In this document: one piece after another, positions 54,216 to 62,416 of the stretch | Position numbering within the stretch: the stretch's first letter is position 1 | Layout of the letters: every line of letters begins with the position of its first letter | NCBI GenBank assembly: GCA_963778895.1 | Contig: CAVZVZ010000007.1 | Span: forward strand, 144,838 to 208,837 | Source of the DNA: CAVZVZ01 sp963778895 | GTDB lineage: Bacteria; Actinomycetota; Acidimicrobiia; Acidimicrobiales; Acidimicrobilacustridaceae | Direction: 5' to 3' | Length of the DNA stretch: 64,000 nucleotides | The notes under the pieces: generated by a model | What the model was told of the DNA's origin: nothing | The model's database searches: none | The model's input: the letters and a program-made list of their open reading frames with translations, nothing else | Translations under genes and position numbers: made by a program

Positions 54216-55205
54216 ATGGAGCGCCGACCGTTGACCGACTCGTTCGGACGCGTGCATCGCGATCTGCGCATCTCGGTGACCGATCGCTGCAACTTCCGCT
54301 GCACGTATTGCATGCCGGAAGAAGGCATGGAATGGCTGCCTCGGGGCGACCTGCTGACCTACGAGGAGCTCGAGCGGTTGGCGACCGTCTTCGTCGAGGC
54401 TTTCGGTTTCGACAGCATCCGGCTCACGGGCGGCGAGCCGACGGTTCGGTCGCACCTCGCGGTGTTGATCGAGAAGCTGGCCCAGCTCCCCGTGGACTTG
54501 GCCCTCACCACGAATGGGGCCACGCTCGGCACCATCGCCGACGATCTTGCGACGTCGGGATTGCGACGCGTCAACGTGTCACTCGATTCGTTGCGACGCG
54601 ACCGCTTCCACGCCATCACCAAGCGCGATGAGTTGTTTCGTGTACTCGAAGGCATCGCGGCCGCCCAGAACGCCGGGCTGCAGCCGGTGAAGGTCAATTG
54701 CGTCGTGATGCGAGGCGTGAACGACGACGAGATCGTCGACTTCGCTCGGTTCGGCCGCGACCAGGACGTGTCGGTCCGCTTCATCGAGTTCATGCCGCTC
54801 GATGCGCAGGGGGCCTGGTGCGATGACCAGGTGGTCTCGCAAGCCGAGATCCTCGCCGCCATCGATGCGGTGTTCCCGCTGGCGCCCATGCCGACACGCG
54901 GCGCGCAACCGGCCGAGCAGTTCGCGTACCGCGACGGGCTCGGCGAGGTCGGCGTCATCCCGTCGGTCACCAACGCGTTCTGCGACTCGTGCGACCGAGT
55001 GCGGCTCACCGCCGAGGGTCAGCTGCGCAACTGCTTGTTCGCGCTGCACGAGGTCGATCTACGCGCGCCGTTGCGAGCGGGGGCAAGCGATGCTGAGATC
55101 GCGGCGCTCATCGAAGCGAACATCGAGACGAAGTGGGCCGGCCACCGCATCAATCAGCCGGTCTTCGTGCGGCCCGGCCGCAGCATGAGCCAAATCGGGG
55201 GATGA
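54216..55205 (+). CDS. moaA: GTP 3',8-cyclase
   Basis: Radical-SAM enzyme starting molybdenum-cofactor synthesis from GTP. 329 aa. N-terminal cluster CNFRCTYC (about 23-30), GGEPTVR (about 73), C-terminal cluster cysteines CDSCDRVRL plus a third Cys in LRNCLFA (about 271), and the conserved terminal Gly-Gly tail (SQIGG) needed for activity. All three C-terminal cysteines are present. Unbroken. Confidence 0.96.
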   Translation: MERRPLTDSFGRVHRDLRISVTDRCNFRCTYCMPEEGMEWLPRGDLLTYEELERLATVFVEAFGFDSIRLTGGEPTVRSHLAVLIEKLAQLPVDLALTTNGATLGTIADDLATSGLRRVNVSLDSLRRDRFHAITKRDELFRVLEGIAAAQNAGLQPVKVNCVVMRGVNDDEIVDFARFGRDQDVSVRFIEFMPLDAQGAWCDDQVVSQAEILAAIDAVFPLAPMPTRGAQPAEQFAYRDGLGEVGVIPSVTNAFCDSCDRVRLTAEGQLRNCLFALHEVDLRAPLRAGASDAEIAALIEANIETKWAGHRINQPVFVRPGRSMSQIGG

Positions 55206-55239
55206 CCCAGATCGGGGATGACCCAGAACGGGGATGAGA
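55191..55239 (+). repeat. 16-bp imperfect tandem triplication at the moaA-VOC junction
   Basis: Three copies of a CAGATCGGGGATGACC-like unit (55191, 55208 and 55224) span the moaA stop and the next start. They create several in-frame ATGs. Confidence 0.6.
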
Positions 55240-55601
55240 TGGCCGTCGAGATCAAGCGCCTGCACCATGTGAGCCTCGTCGTCGACGACATCGACGCCGC
55301 CATGCACTTCTACGGTGACGTGCTCGGTTGGCCGACCGATCCACGGCCCGACTTCGGCTTCCCGGGCGCGTGGTTCAACCTCGGACAGGGCCAACTGCAC
55401 TTGGTCGCGATCGGCGAGTTGCCGTCGCCGAGCGGGGCGCACTTCTGTGTCGAGGTCGAGGATCTGGCGTCGGTCGTCACCAAGCTCGAAGCCGCCGGGA
55501 TCGAGGTGTCGGCCGGGGGAGGCACGCCGGGCGCCGGCGGCCAGGCGTTCTGCCAGGACCCCGCCGGGAACCTGATCGAGTTCAATCAGCCCGACGCCTA
55601 G
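55239..55601 (+). CDS. VOC-superfamily (glyoxalase-like) protein
   Basis: 120 aa, one glyoxalase/bleomycin-resistance domain: LHHVSLVVDDIDAAMHFYGDVLGW at the start and FCQDPAGNLIEFNQ at the end, with His and Glu metal ligands. The ATG at 55239 follows GGGG; ATG 55218 is an alternative produced by the local tandem repeat. Between moaA and moaC, probably by chance. Function unknown. Confidence 0.85.
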   Translation: MAVEIKRLHHVSLVVDDIDAAMHFYGDVLGWPTDPRPDFGFPGAWFNLGQGQLHLVAIGELPSPSGAHFCVEVEDLASVVTKLEAAGIEVSAGGGTPGAGGQAFCQDPAGNLIEFNQPDA

Positions 55602-55626
55602 GCAGTCCGGCGACAGGAGCGTCGCC

Positions 55627-55632
55627 TACACT
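55627..55632 (+). promoter_or_regulatory. -10 hexamer, leaderless promoter of moaC
   Basis: TACACT ends 8 nt before the ATG at 55641. Confidence 0.5.
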
Positions 55633-55640
55633 CGGCGTCC

Positions 55641-56138
55641 ATGTCTGACCGGGGACTCACCCATCTCGACCCGCTCGGCCGAGCGCGCATGGTCGATGTC
55701 ACGCCCAAAGACCCGAGCCACCGGCGTGCCATCGCCCGGGCCAAGGTCAAGATGGCGCCCGACACCACCTCGTTGGTGGCCCGGGGGGCGATCAACAAGG
55801 GTGATGTGCTCGCCGTGGCCCGGGTGGCCGGCATCCAGGCCGCCAAGCGCACCCCGGATCTGATCCCGCTCTGCCACCCCCTGCTGGTCGGCAGCGTGCT
55901 CATCAACTTCCGCATCGAGGACAACTACGTCGAGGTCGAGGCCCAGGTCGAGACGATCGATCGAACCGGCGTCGAGATGGAGGCCCTCACGGCCTGCTCG
56001 GTCGCCGCGCTCACGATCTACGACATGTGCAAGTCGGTCGACCGGACCATGGTCATCAGCGACTTGACCCTGTGGGAGAAGACCGGGGGCCGATCCGGGT
56101 CCTATCGGCGGGACCCCACCGACGAACTCGATCTCTGA
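55641..56138 (+). CDS. moaC: cyclic pyranopterin monophosphate synthase
   Basis: Converts the MoaA product to cPMP. 165 aa. ARMVDVTPKDPSHRRAIA (residues about 15-32), IPLCHPLLVG (about 78), GVEMEALTACSVAALTIYDMCKSVDR (about 113) and the catalytic Lys in EKTGGRSG are all present. Own leaderless-type promoter. Unbroken. Confidence 0.96.
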   Translation: MSDRGLTHLDPLGRARMVDVTPKDPSHRRAIARAKVKMAPDTTSLVARGAINKGDVLAVARVAGIQAAKRTPDLIPLCHPLLVGSVLINFRIEDNYVEVEAQVETIDRTGVEMEALTACSVAALTIYDMCKSVDRTMVISDLTLWEKTGGRSGSYRRDPTDELDL

Positions 56139-56316
56139 GCCGACCTGGGCCTTCACGAACCTGCCGGTCAGAGCGCTGGCAGGCCGTCGTCGTTTCGTAG
56201 TAGAACCGTAACGATCTCGACCGCCCCGACCGTCACCCCTCAATTCCGGCGCAGGGTCCACCACCTGCGGATACGGGCTGATTACGGTCACGAACAGTAA
56301 AGGCAGGGCCTGGAGC

Positions 56317-56823
56317 GTGACATTCGTGGTGCTTTTCGTGCTTGCGGTGATTTGGGCGGTCTATCTCGCCTCGTGGGTCCGCAGTCGCAGCGAGCATCGC
56401 AGCGTCAACTCCATCTCCTCCTTCAACAAGCACCTGTCCGTGCTGGAGCGAACGTCCCCGTCTCGCCAGGGCCACTCCTCGGCCGCCCGGTCCTCGATCG
56501 CCTATCCGAGCTACGGCTCGATGGTGCGCCGGTCGGCGTCGATGACGAAGAGCGAGGCCCGTCGCCGGCGGCGCGACGTGTTGTTCGCCCTCGCCGGTGT
56601 CGCGTTGGTGACCCTGATGCTGGCGGTGCTCATGGGTGGCCCGCTCGTCTACCTCCAACTGCTCGCCGACGTGGCCCTGGTCGGCTACATCGGATTGTTG
56701 GCCCACACGCAACGGCTCGCGGCCGATCGACGGAACAAGGTCCGCTACATCGCACCGGGCGGTTCGATGCACGAGGTCGAGTCGCCGTACTTCGTGCCGC
56801 ACTCGGCGTCGGCCAACTACTGA
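56317..56823 (+). CDS. GlpR/SepX-like cell-division membrane protein (putative)
   Basis: 168 aa. An N-terminal helix (3-20) is followed by WVRSRSEHRSVNSISSFNKHLSVLE, a membrane-proximal motif like that of actinobacterial GlpR/SepX proteins. A Ser-rich linker, a basic patch (ARRRRR) and two C-terminal helices (about 86-125) follow. Downstream of galU-moeA as Rv0996 is in mycobacteria. GlpR binds the MoeA-like Glp and FtsZ in Corynebacterium. Similarity is by motif and synteny only. GTG start. Confidence 0.55.
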   Translation: MTFVVLFVLAVIWAVYLASWVRSRSEHRSVNSISSFNKHLSVLERTSPSRQGHSSAARSSIAYPSYGSMVRRSASMTKSEARRRRRDVLFALAGVALVTLMLAVLMGGPLVYLQLLADVALVGYIGLLAHTQRLAADRRNKVRYIAPGGSMHEVESPYFVPHSASANY

Positions 56824-56836
56824 GCTCGAGATCACG

Positions 56837-57488
56837 GTGCCCGGCTCGGCCGATCCGCACCGTGACGGCTTCCACGACGAGCTCACCGATGTCGTCGCCG
56901 ACATCACCGCCGAGCTGACAGCGACCCACGTTGCGCGCGAGAAGGCGCTCCCCGCTTGCCGTCGAGTCATTCGTTCGGCTGGCAGTTCGATCCGAGCGGT
57001 GCATCGGTTGGAGCCAGCCGAGGCAGCCAAGCTCGCCGACGAGGCCGAGCACGCGTTGCGCGAGGCCCAGGACGTGTTGGTGCCGTATCCCCGCCATCGC
57101 GTTTGCCGGCTTCCTGCACGATGCCGAAAAGGAGTACGCCGAGGCTCGTTTCACGTTGGCTTTCATCAGCGGCGCACCCTTGCCGACGCCGACCGAGCTC
57201 GGCGTGTCGGGTCCGTCGTGGCTCAAGGGTTTGGCCGAGGCCGCCAGCGAGTTGCGCCGTCACGCCCTCGATCGCTTGCGCGATGGCGACCTGGAACGAG
57301 CGGAGGCGCTGCTCGGGATGATGGACGACGTCTACAGCGCGCTGATGACCGTCGATTTCCCCGACGCGATCACGTCTGGGCTGCGGCGCACCGTGGACGC
57401 CTTGCGCGCGGTCACCGAACGCACGCGAGGCGACGTGACGACGACCGCAGTGCAGGATCGCTTGCAGCGAGCGCTGGAGAAAGGCTGA
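56837..57488 (+). CDS. translin-family protein (one frame break)
   Basis: About 217 aa, all-helical. VAREKALPACRRVIRSAGSSIRAVHR (about 35-60), the AGFLHDAEKEYAEA block with acidic residues, LPTPTELGVSGPSWLKGLAEAASELRR, GMMDDVYSAL, DFPDAITSGLRR and ERTRGDVT match the translin/TRAX fold in order. The frame break is an extra C in CCCC (57089-57092). Eukaryotic translin-TRAX (C3PO) is a single-stranded nucleic-acid RNase; archaeal and bacterial members are little studied. It starts 13 bp after the GlpR-like stop, so probably co-transcribed. Confidence 0.85.
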
Positions 57489-57506
57489 CGCCAGTCCCAA
57501 AACGAC

Positions 57507-57536
57507 AACGGGCCGCCCGTCCCCTGGCGGCCCGTT
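57507..57536. terminator. bidirectional hairpin terminator
   Basis: AACGGGCCGCC (57507-57517) and GGCGGCCCGTT (57526-57536) form a perfect 11-bp stem with an 8-nt loop between convergent genes. No T-tract follows, as is common in Actinobacteria. Confidence 0.8.
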
Positions 57537-57556
57537 GACGTACTCGGTCCGGTCCG

Positions 57557-58021
57557 TCACATCTGCATGAACTCCTGAACGACCCAGTACCGGCCATACC
57601 AATCGCCGCTCACCCCGACGGCGGAGTAGTTGAACGCAGGATCGAGGATGTTGGCGCGATGCCCCGTCGATCCCATGAACGCGTCCTGGATCGCACCGAG
57701 GTCGTAGCCGACGGCGACGTTCTCACCGAGCTTGCGCCACGGCAGCTGGCCGACACCGTCGGTGAGGTTCGAGTGCGACAGTGTCTGGTACCCAGCCATG
57801 TGATCGGACCAGGCCTGTGCCTTGAACCAGAGGTCCATGTTGAACTCGACGGGCGCACGTCCGTTCTGCGCTCGCGACGTGTTGATCAGGTCGAGCGTGG
57901 CCCAGGACTCGGGCGTACAGGCCGACAGGCCAGCGCGAGACAGCCGAAGACAGCGGCGATGATCAGACCGCGTCGGCGGCTCGAGCCTCCGGCGCGTGGG
58001 GACGGTTGGGGCGGCGGTCAT
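57557..58021 (-). CDS. CAP/SCP-domain lipoprotein (two frame breaks in the signal peptide)
   Basis: About 155 aa. After compensating shifts (about 57985 and 57930), the N-terminus reads GLIIAAVFGCLALAGLSAC, a signal peptide with lipobox LSAC. The CAP domain follows: TLDLINTSRAQNG, LWFKAQAWSDHMAG, SHSNL, LGENVAVG and STGHRANIL, with the His/Glu cavity residues present. Secreted CAP proteins bind lipids or wall fragments. ATG 58021 used; an in-frame ATG at 58060 is possible. Confidence 0.78.
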   Translation of the reverse strand: MTAAPTVPTRRRLEPPTRSDHRRCLRLSRAGLSACTPESWATLDLINTSRAQNGRAPVEFNMDLWFKAQAWSDHMAGYQTLSHSNLTDGVGQLPWRKLGENVAVGYDLGAIQDAFMGSTGHRANILDPAFNYSAVGVSGDWYGRYWVVQEFMQM

Positions 58022-58228
58022 ACCGTTTGATCGGCCGGTCACGCTGCGTCGCTTTAGCATCCGTTCAGTATTGCAGATCCGTTACGACCGTAATGGAACC
58101 GCAATCTTGTGCAAGGGTCGTGCTGGAGGCGGCGCTCGCGGACCGGCCGTAGCGGTGCCACCGTCCGTGCAGGCGCACCCCGCCGAGGCCGGTTAAGCTG
58201 ACCCTTCCTTCGGAGACGAGGGCCCTTC

Positions 58229-58302
58229 GGGGGTGTAGCTCAGTTGGCTAGAGCGCGTCGTTCGCAACGACGAGGCCGGCGGTTCGAGTCCGCTCACCTC
58301 CA
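58229..58302 (+). tRNA. tRNA-Ala (anticodon CGC)
   Basis: A 74-nt cloverleaf: 7-bp acceptor (GGGGGTG with CACCTCC, including the alanine identity pair G3-U70), D-arm GCTCAGTTGGCTAGAGC, anticodon stem CGTCG/CGACG around TTCGCAA (anticodon CGC), T-arm with GGTTCGAGTCC. The 3' CCA is not encoded. Confidence 0.95.
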
Positions 58303-58440
58303 CTCCGTCGTGGAATCGACAACGTTTCAACGTTCGGCCTGCAGATCCGCTGTCCGGTCGCTCGACAAAGAATTCGCTCGTTTCAAACCCCTCCGTGTTG
58401 GTGGCGTGTCTACAACGCGTCGCTGTTCCGGCGTCAGGTA

Positions 58441-59215
58441 TTACGCGTAGCTGGTCTTGGTGTCGCCGGGACGGAAGCGTGCGACGGAGATCGCGAGGAA
58501 GCCGGCGGCCATGGCGAGTAGAACGGCGACCGGTAGCAGGACGCCGTCGAGTCCACGGCCGTCGAGGATGACGCTGTTGAAGCCGCGCATGGCCCAGTAG
58601 GTCGGGGTTGCGGGCGCGACGGCGCGGGCCCATTGCGGGCAGAACGCTGGTGGGGACGAGCGCGCCGCCGATGGCGCCGAAGAGCACGAGCCCCCCGAAC
58701 GCCACCGCACTGGCTTGTTGGAGGGTGTGGCACAGCGCGGTGATCATGACCCCGAGCAGTACGAGGCAGGTTCCGAATGCGACCACGAGGGGGAGGAGCG
58801 CCCAGAGTGGACCCCGGACTCGCAGGTCGAGCAGTGGTATGCCGATAGCGAAGACGGCGACGAACTGGGCGACCGACATGGTGAGTCGCGGCGCGGCCTT
58901 GCCCACGATGATCTCGACGGTGGTCGCTTGGCTCGCGCGTAGCCGGTCCCAGGTGCACCAGCCGTATTCAGCGAAGAAGGCGAAGCTGGTCATGCCGACG
59001 ATGTAGAAGCCGTTGGCGACGGCTTGGCCGGGCACGACCTGCTCGGCGCCGTTCGCCTGCGGGTATCCCGCCGCCACGAGGGCCAGGCCAAAGGCGGGTT
59101 TGAGGAACGCCATGAGGATCAACGGGAAGATCAGCAGGATCATGACGGGCAGCGGGTCGCGGATCACGAGCTGCATCTCGTGACGCATGATGGCGACGAC
59201 CCGCCTAGGCGACAT
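58441..59215 (-). CDS. ABC-2 type transporter permease (one frame break)
   Basis: About 257 aa with six membrane helices (about 20-42, 60-80, 105-130, 140-165, 172-195 and 225-248) and the ABC-2 fold. The N-terminus reads VVAIMRHEMQLVIRDPLPVMILLIFP. Frame break at about 58635. The start overlaps the ATPase 3' end by 11 bp. Partner of the ATPase in a TetR-controlled exporter, likely for drugs or lipids. Confidence 0.82.
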
Positions 59216-60154
59216 GGGCGAGGGCCTGGCGAGATGGTTCGTATCGGCGGCCGGTGAGTTCCAAGAACACGGTCTCGAGGCTTGGCTGCATGATCTCGAA
59301 TGATCGGAGCGCGCCCAGGTTGTTGCCGAGTTGTGCGAGCAGCCGCGCCGAAGCCGAGCCGGCGTCGCGGGTTTGCACGCGAATTGTCGAGCCATCAGTC
59401 CGGATCGTGGAATCGGACGGCGCGTCGAGCTGCGGAGGTTTGCCGCTGAAGGTCAGCTCGATGACGCTGGTCGCGTGCGCGGCGATCAGATCGCGTGTGG
59501 TGCCCCTTGTGACCACCCGGCCCCGGTCGAGGATGACGACCGACGCGGCCAGGTGTTCGATCTCCGCGAGATAGTGGGTGGAGTACACGATCGCGGATCC
59601 TTGCGACGCGACCAGTTGCACGAGCTCGAGCAGCGCGGCGCGGGTCCGGACGTCGGCGCCGGTGGTCGGTTCGTCGAGAAGCACCAGTGGTGGGCGGTGG
59701 GTGAGGGCGATGGCACTGTGGAGACGTCGGCGTTCCCCGCCCGACAACTCGCCGGCACGGCGATCCAACAAGTCGGTCAGCGCAAGCGCGTGGGTGACAT
59801 GGTCGATCGCGGCGCGAAGCCGAGCGCCGTGCATCCCGGCGAGCTCTGCGAAGAACCGCAGGTTCTGCCGGCACGTCAGCGTTGGGTACACCCCGGTCTC
59901 CTGCGGAGCGACGCCGAGGAGCTGGCGGGCTCGGCGGGGTTCGCGGATGGGTCTCTCGGCCACCGACCTTCACCGTCCCGTCGGTCCGGTCGCACGAGAC
60001 CACAGACAATCGACACCAGCGTGGTCTTGCCGGCCCCGTTCGGGCCGAGCAACCCGACGATCTCACCCTCGGACACATCGAGGTCGACGTTGTCGAGTAC
60101 GCGGTGGTCACCGTAGGCCTTCACCAGCCCGAACACCTCGAGTGTCTTCGCCAC
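59205..60154 (-). CDS. ABC transporter ATP-binding protein, drug-exporter type (two frame breaks)
   Basis: About 316 aa, DrrA-like. Walker A GPNGAGKTT (about 38), Q-loop APQETGVYPTLT, signature LSGGERRRL, Walker B LVLLDEPTTGAD and H-loop STHYLAE. A C-terminal extension (about 220-316) is typical of DrrA-type exporters. Frame breaks at about 59990 and 59965. GTG 60154 has GAGGGAGA upstream. Divergent from the TetR gene. Confidence 0.87.
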
Positions 60155-60182
60155 TCTCCCTCATTCCCGGTCTTCGGCCTTG

Positions 60183-60198
60183 GATACGAAGTCGTATC
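60183..60198. promoter_or_regulatory. TetR-type operator in the divergent promoter
   Basis: GATACG-AAGT-CGTATC is an inverted repeat with perfect 6-bp arms, followed by a weaker second copy (ATACGAGTCTGTAC, from 60203). It lies between the ABC exporter and the TetR gene, whose TACACT -10 candidate is at 60214-60219. Confidence 0.6.
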
Positions 60199-60284
60199 TA
60201 AAATACGAGTCTGTACACTTCTGTCAAGCCCGACGTGGGAGACAATGAACACGGTGACCCGCGACGACACGTGACGACGCTCCG

Positions 60285-60911
60285 GTGACCGGAGTCGAAA
60301 AATGGACGCCCGAACGCCGCCGAGCGCGCACCCGCGAGGCGCTGGTCGATGCGGCTCGAGCGGTGTTTGCCCGAAAAGGCTTCGAGGGCGCGTCGCTCGA
60401 TGAAATCGCCGAGACGGCGGGCTACACGCGAGGCGCCATCTATAAACACTTCGAAAGCAAGGAGGACCTCCTCCTCGCGGTATTCGACAAGATGAACGAG
60501 CACGCCCTCGAGAGGTTCTCCCAGCGGTTCGAAACTGATCAATCCCGGCCCACGGATCCATCGATGATCGTCGCGACGTGGAAGGAGGAAATCGCGGCCG
60601 ACGCCGATGTTCGGGCGCTCGATCTAGAGTTCCAGCTCTACGTGCTGCGGCACCCGGAGGTCAGGCAGCGCTCCGTGGAACACCGTCGGCGCCACCGCGA
60701 TGTGGTAGCTGCATTCATGCGCGCCCACTCCGACGACGCCGATTTGGAGTTCGCCGTGTCCCCGGAAACGCTCAGCTCGATCCTACTGATCACGTCCGAC
60801 GCCTTTAGCAACGCCGCCCAGGTCGATCCCGACGCCGCCGGGCTCTATCAGGAATTCCTCGAGCTGTTCCTGCCCACCGTGATCGCCGAACGCGCGCATC
60901 TCGAGCAGTAG
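60285..60911 (+). CDS. TetR-family transcriptional repressor
   Basis: 208 aa. The HTH lies at residues about 15-60 (RARTREALVDAARAVFARKG, then the recognition helix TRGAIYKHFESKEDLL). The C-terminal ligand domain is helical and variable. Divergently placed next to the ABC exporter with a palindrome between them, so it very probably represses that exporter and itself. GTG start. Unbroken. Confidence 0.9.
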   Translation: MTGVEKWTPERRRARTREALVDAARAVFARKGFEGASLDEIAETAGYTRGAIYKHFESKEDLLLAVFDKMNEHALERFSQRFETDQSRPTDPSMIVATWKEEIAADADVRALDLEFQLYVLRHPEVRQRSVEHRRRHRDVVAAFMRAHSDDADLEFAVSPETLSSILLITSDAFSNAAQVDPDAAGLYQEFLELFLPTVIAERAHLEQ

Positions 60912-60921
60912 CGACATCACC

Positions 60922-60927
60922 TACAGT
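60922..60927 (+). promoter_or_regulatory. -10 hexamer of the sulfatase pseudogene
   Basis: TACAGT ends 6 nt before the ATG at 60934, the leaderless layout seen for intact genes here. Confidence 0.45.
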
Positions 60928-60933
60928 CCGGCG

Positions 60934-61343
60934 ATGGCCGCGCCCAACGTGCTGGTGATCATGACCGACGAGGAGCGTTACCCACCTCCGTATGAGTTGG
61001 CTGAGGTCGCGGAGTTCCGGCGCACGCAGATGCCAAATCGTGATCGGCTACGCGACGGGGTTTGGAGTTCCACCGGCACTACGTGGGCTCGACCGCATGC
61101 GTGCCCAGCCGGGCCACGTTGTTCACCGGGCAGTACCCATCGCTACACGGCGTGTCGCAGACCGAGCGGAGCACCACCCCGGTGACGCTGCCTACCGACG
61201 CGAAATGGAAGAGGCCGTCACTGATCGTCGATCCCGAGGCCTGCGTGACGAACTCATTGAGCCGTCCCGCGATGATGGCTGGATCTCGCGATCCATGGAT
61301 CGCCTCATGGATCAGCGCCAAGCCGCTCTCGTTCTTCGCCTGA
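60934..61343 (+). pseudogene. sulfatase, N-terminal fragment
   Basis: The first about 80 residues match type I sulfatases: NVLVIMTDEERYPPP, MPNRDRL, then after a frame break (about 61060) HRHYVGSTACVPSRATLFTGQYPSLHGVSQT, with the formylglycine motif CVPSR. Beyond about 61165 the sequence loses all sulfatase character and stops at 61343. The remaining about 400 residues, including the metal-binding C-terminal half, are missing. This is a gene remnant, unlike the simple frame breaks elsewhere. Confidence 0.8.
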
Positions 61344-61500
61344 TCGCAGATGACCTCAGCCACGGCCGCCACGACCCCGAGTATGTCCCCTCGTCACTCC
61401 GTCACGGCCCGGCGAGGATGCCATTGTCCCGATTCGAGCCGTCGCAACCGGGACCCATCGCTCTCTCGCCCTAGGTCGTATCGGTCGCGATCGTCACCCG

Positions 61501-62349
61501 CTACGTCAACTGGCTGTACTCATCCACGCTCAGTTCGAGAGCAGCACCGGCCACGTTGCTCTCGAGGTGGTCGACGGACCCGGTACCCGGGATGGGCAGC
61601 ATGGCCGGCGACCGTTGGAGTAGCCACGCCAGGATCACTTGATGCGGCGTGGCATCGTGACGCGCCGCGATCTTGGCCAGCTTCCTGTTCTTCAGGTCCT
61701 GGATCGGCGCCCACGGGAGAAATGTCATCGACTCCTGCTCACACAGGTCGACCAGCGCCTCGCTGCCACGGTCCTTGAAGTTGTAGCGATTCTGGATCGA
61801 GACGACGGGCGTCAAACCTTGCGCCTCACGAAGCTGCGCTTCGGTGACGTTCGACAGTCCGATGTGTTCGATCTTCCCCTCGTTCTTCAATTCGACCAAG
61901 GCGCCGACCGACTCCGCGTAGGGAACCTGCGGGTCGGGTCGATGGAGTTGATACAACGGGATCCGTTCGAGGCGGAGCCGGCGAAGACTCCCTTCACAGG
62001 CCTCGCGCAGATGCTCGGGCTTGGCGTTGACGGGCCACTCGTTCGGTCCCGTTCGCTCGAGCCCGCCCTTCGTCGTGATCACCAGATCTTCGGGATACGG
62101 GTGGAGCGCCTCGGCGATGAGCGTCTCGCTGACGTGGGGGCCATAGGAATCGGCGGTGTCGATGAAGTTGACCCCGAGCTCGACCGCTCGGCGCAGTACG
62201 GCCTTGGCCTCTTCACGATCGGGTGGTTCACCCCAGATTCCGGAGCCGGTGATCCGCATCGCGCCGAAGCCGAGACGGTTGACCGTGATGTCGCCTCCAA
62301 CCGCGATCGTTCCCGCCGCGGCGGCTGAAGGAAGTGACCGGTCTGTCAT
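61501..62349 (-). CDS. aldo/keto reductase
   Basis: 282 aa. Tetrad: Asp and Tyr in FIDTADSYGPH, Lys in VITTKGG, His in YQLHRPDP. FGAMRITG near the N-terminus and SNVTEAQL are typical of the YghZ/Tas-like group. The start ATG overlaps the stop of a 9-codon leader ORF (62346-62375), so translation may be coupled. Substrate unknown. Unbroken. Confidence 0.9.
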   Translation of the reverse strand: MTDRSLPSAAAAGTIAVGGDITVNRLGFGAMRITGSGIWGEPPDREEAKAVLRRAVELGVNFIDTADSYGPHVSETLIAEALHPYPEDLVITTKGGLERTGPNEWPVNAKPEHLREACEGSLRRLRLERIPLYQLHRPDPQVPYAESVGALVELKNEGKIEHIGLSNVTEAQLREAQGLTPVVSIQNRYNFKDRGSEALVDLCEQESMTFLPWAPIQDLKNRKLAKIAARHDATPHQVILAWLLQRSPAMLPIPGTGSVDHLESNVAGAALELSVDEYSQLT

Positions 62350-62375
62350 GGCGCGGTCCAGATGTTGTGATGCAC
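62346..62375 (-). CDS. putative 9-codon leader peptide of the aldo/keto reductase
   Basis: GTG-initiated VHHNIWTAP, ending in a TGA that overlaps the reductase ATG (ATGA). A TAACCT -10 hexamer (62382-62387, minus) ends 6 nt before the GTG, so the leader would be translated from a leaderless message and deliver ribosomes to the main gene. Speculative. Confidence 0.35.
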   Translation of the reverse strand: MHHNIWTAP

Positions 62376-62416
62376 GGGTCGAGGTTACCCAGGTGCTCAG
62401 GGATGAACGACCGGTG

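Noticed and set aside
60992..61474. Separate gene overlapping the sulfatase remnant
   Set aside because: Only frame fragments without motifs or start signals; better explained as decayed sulfatase sequence and flanking DNA.
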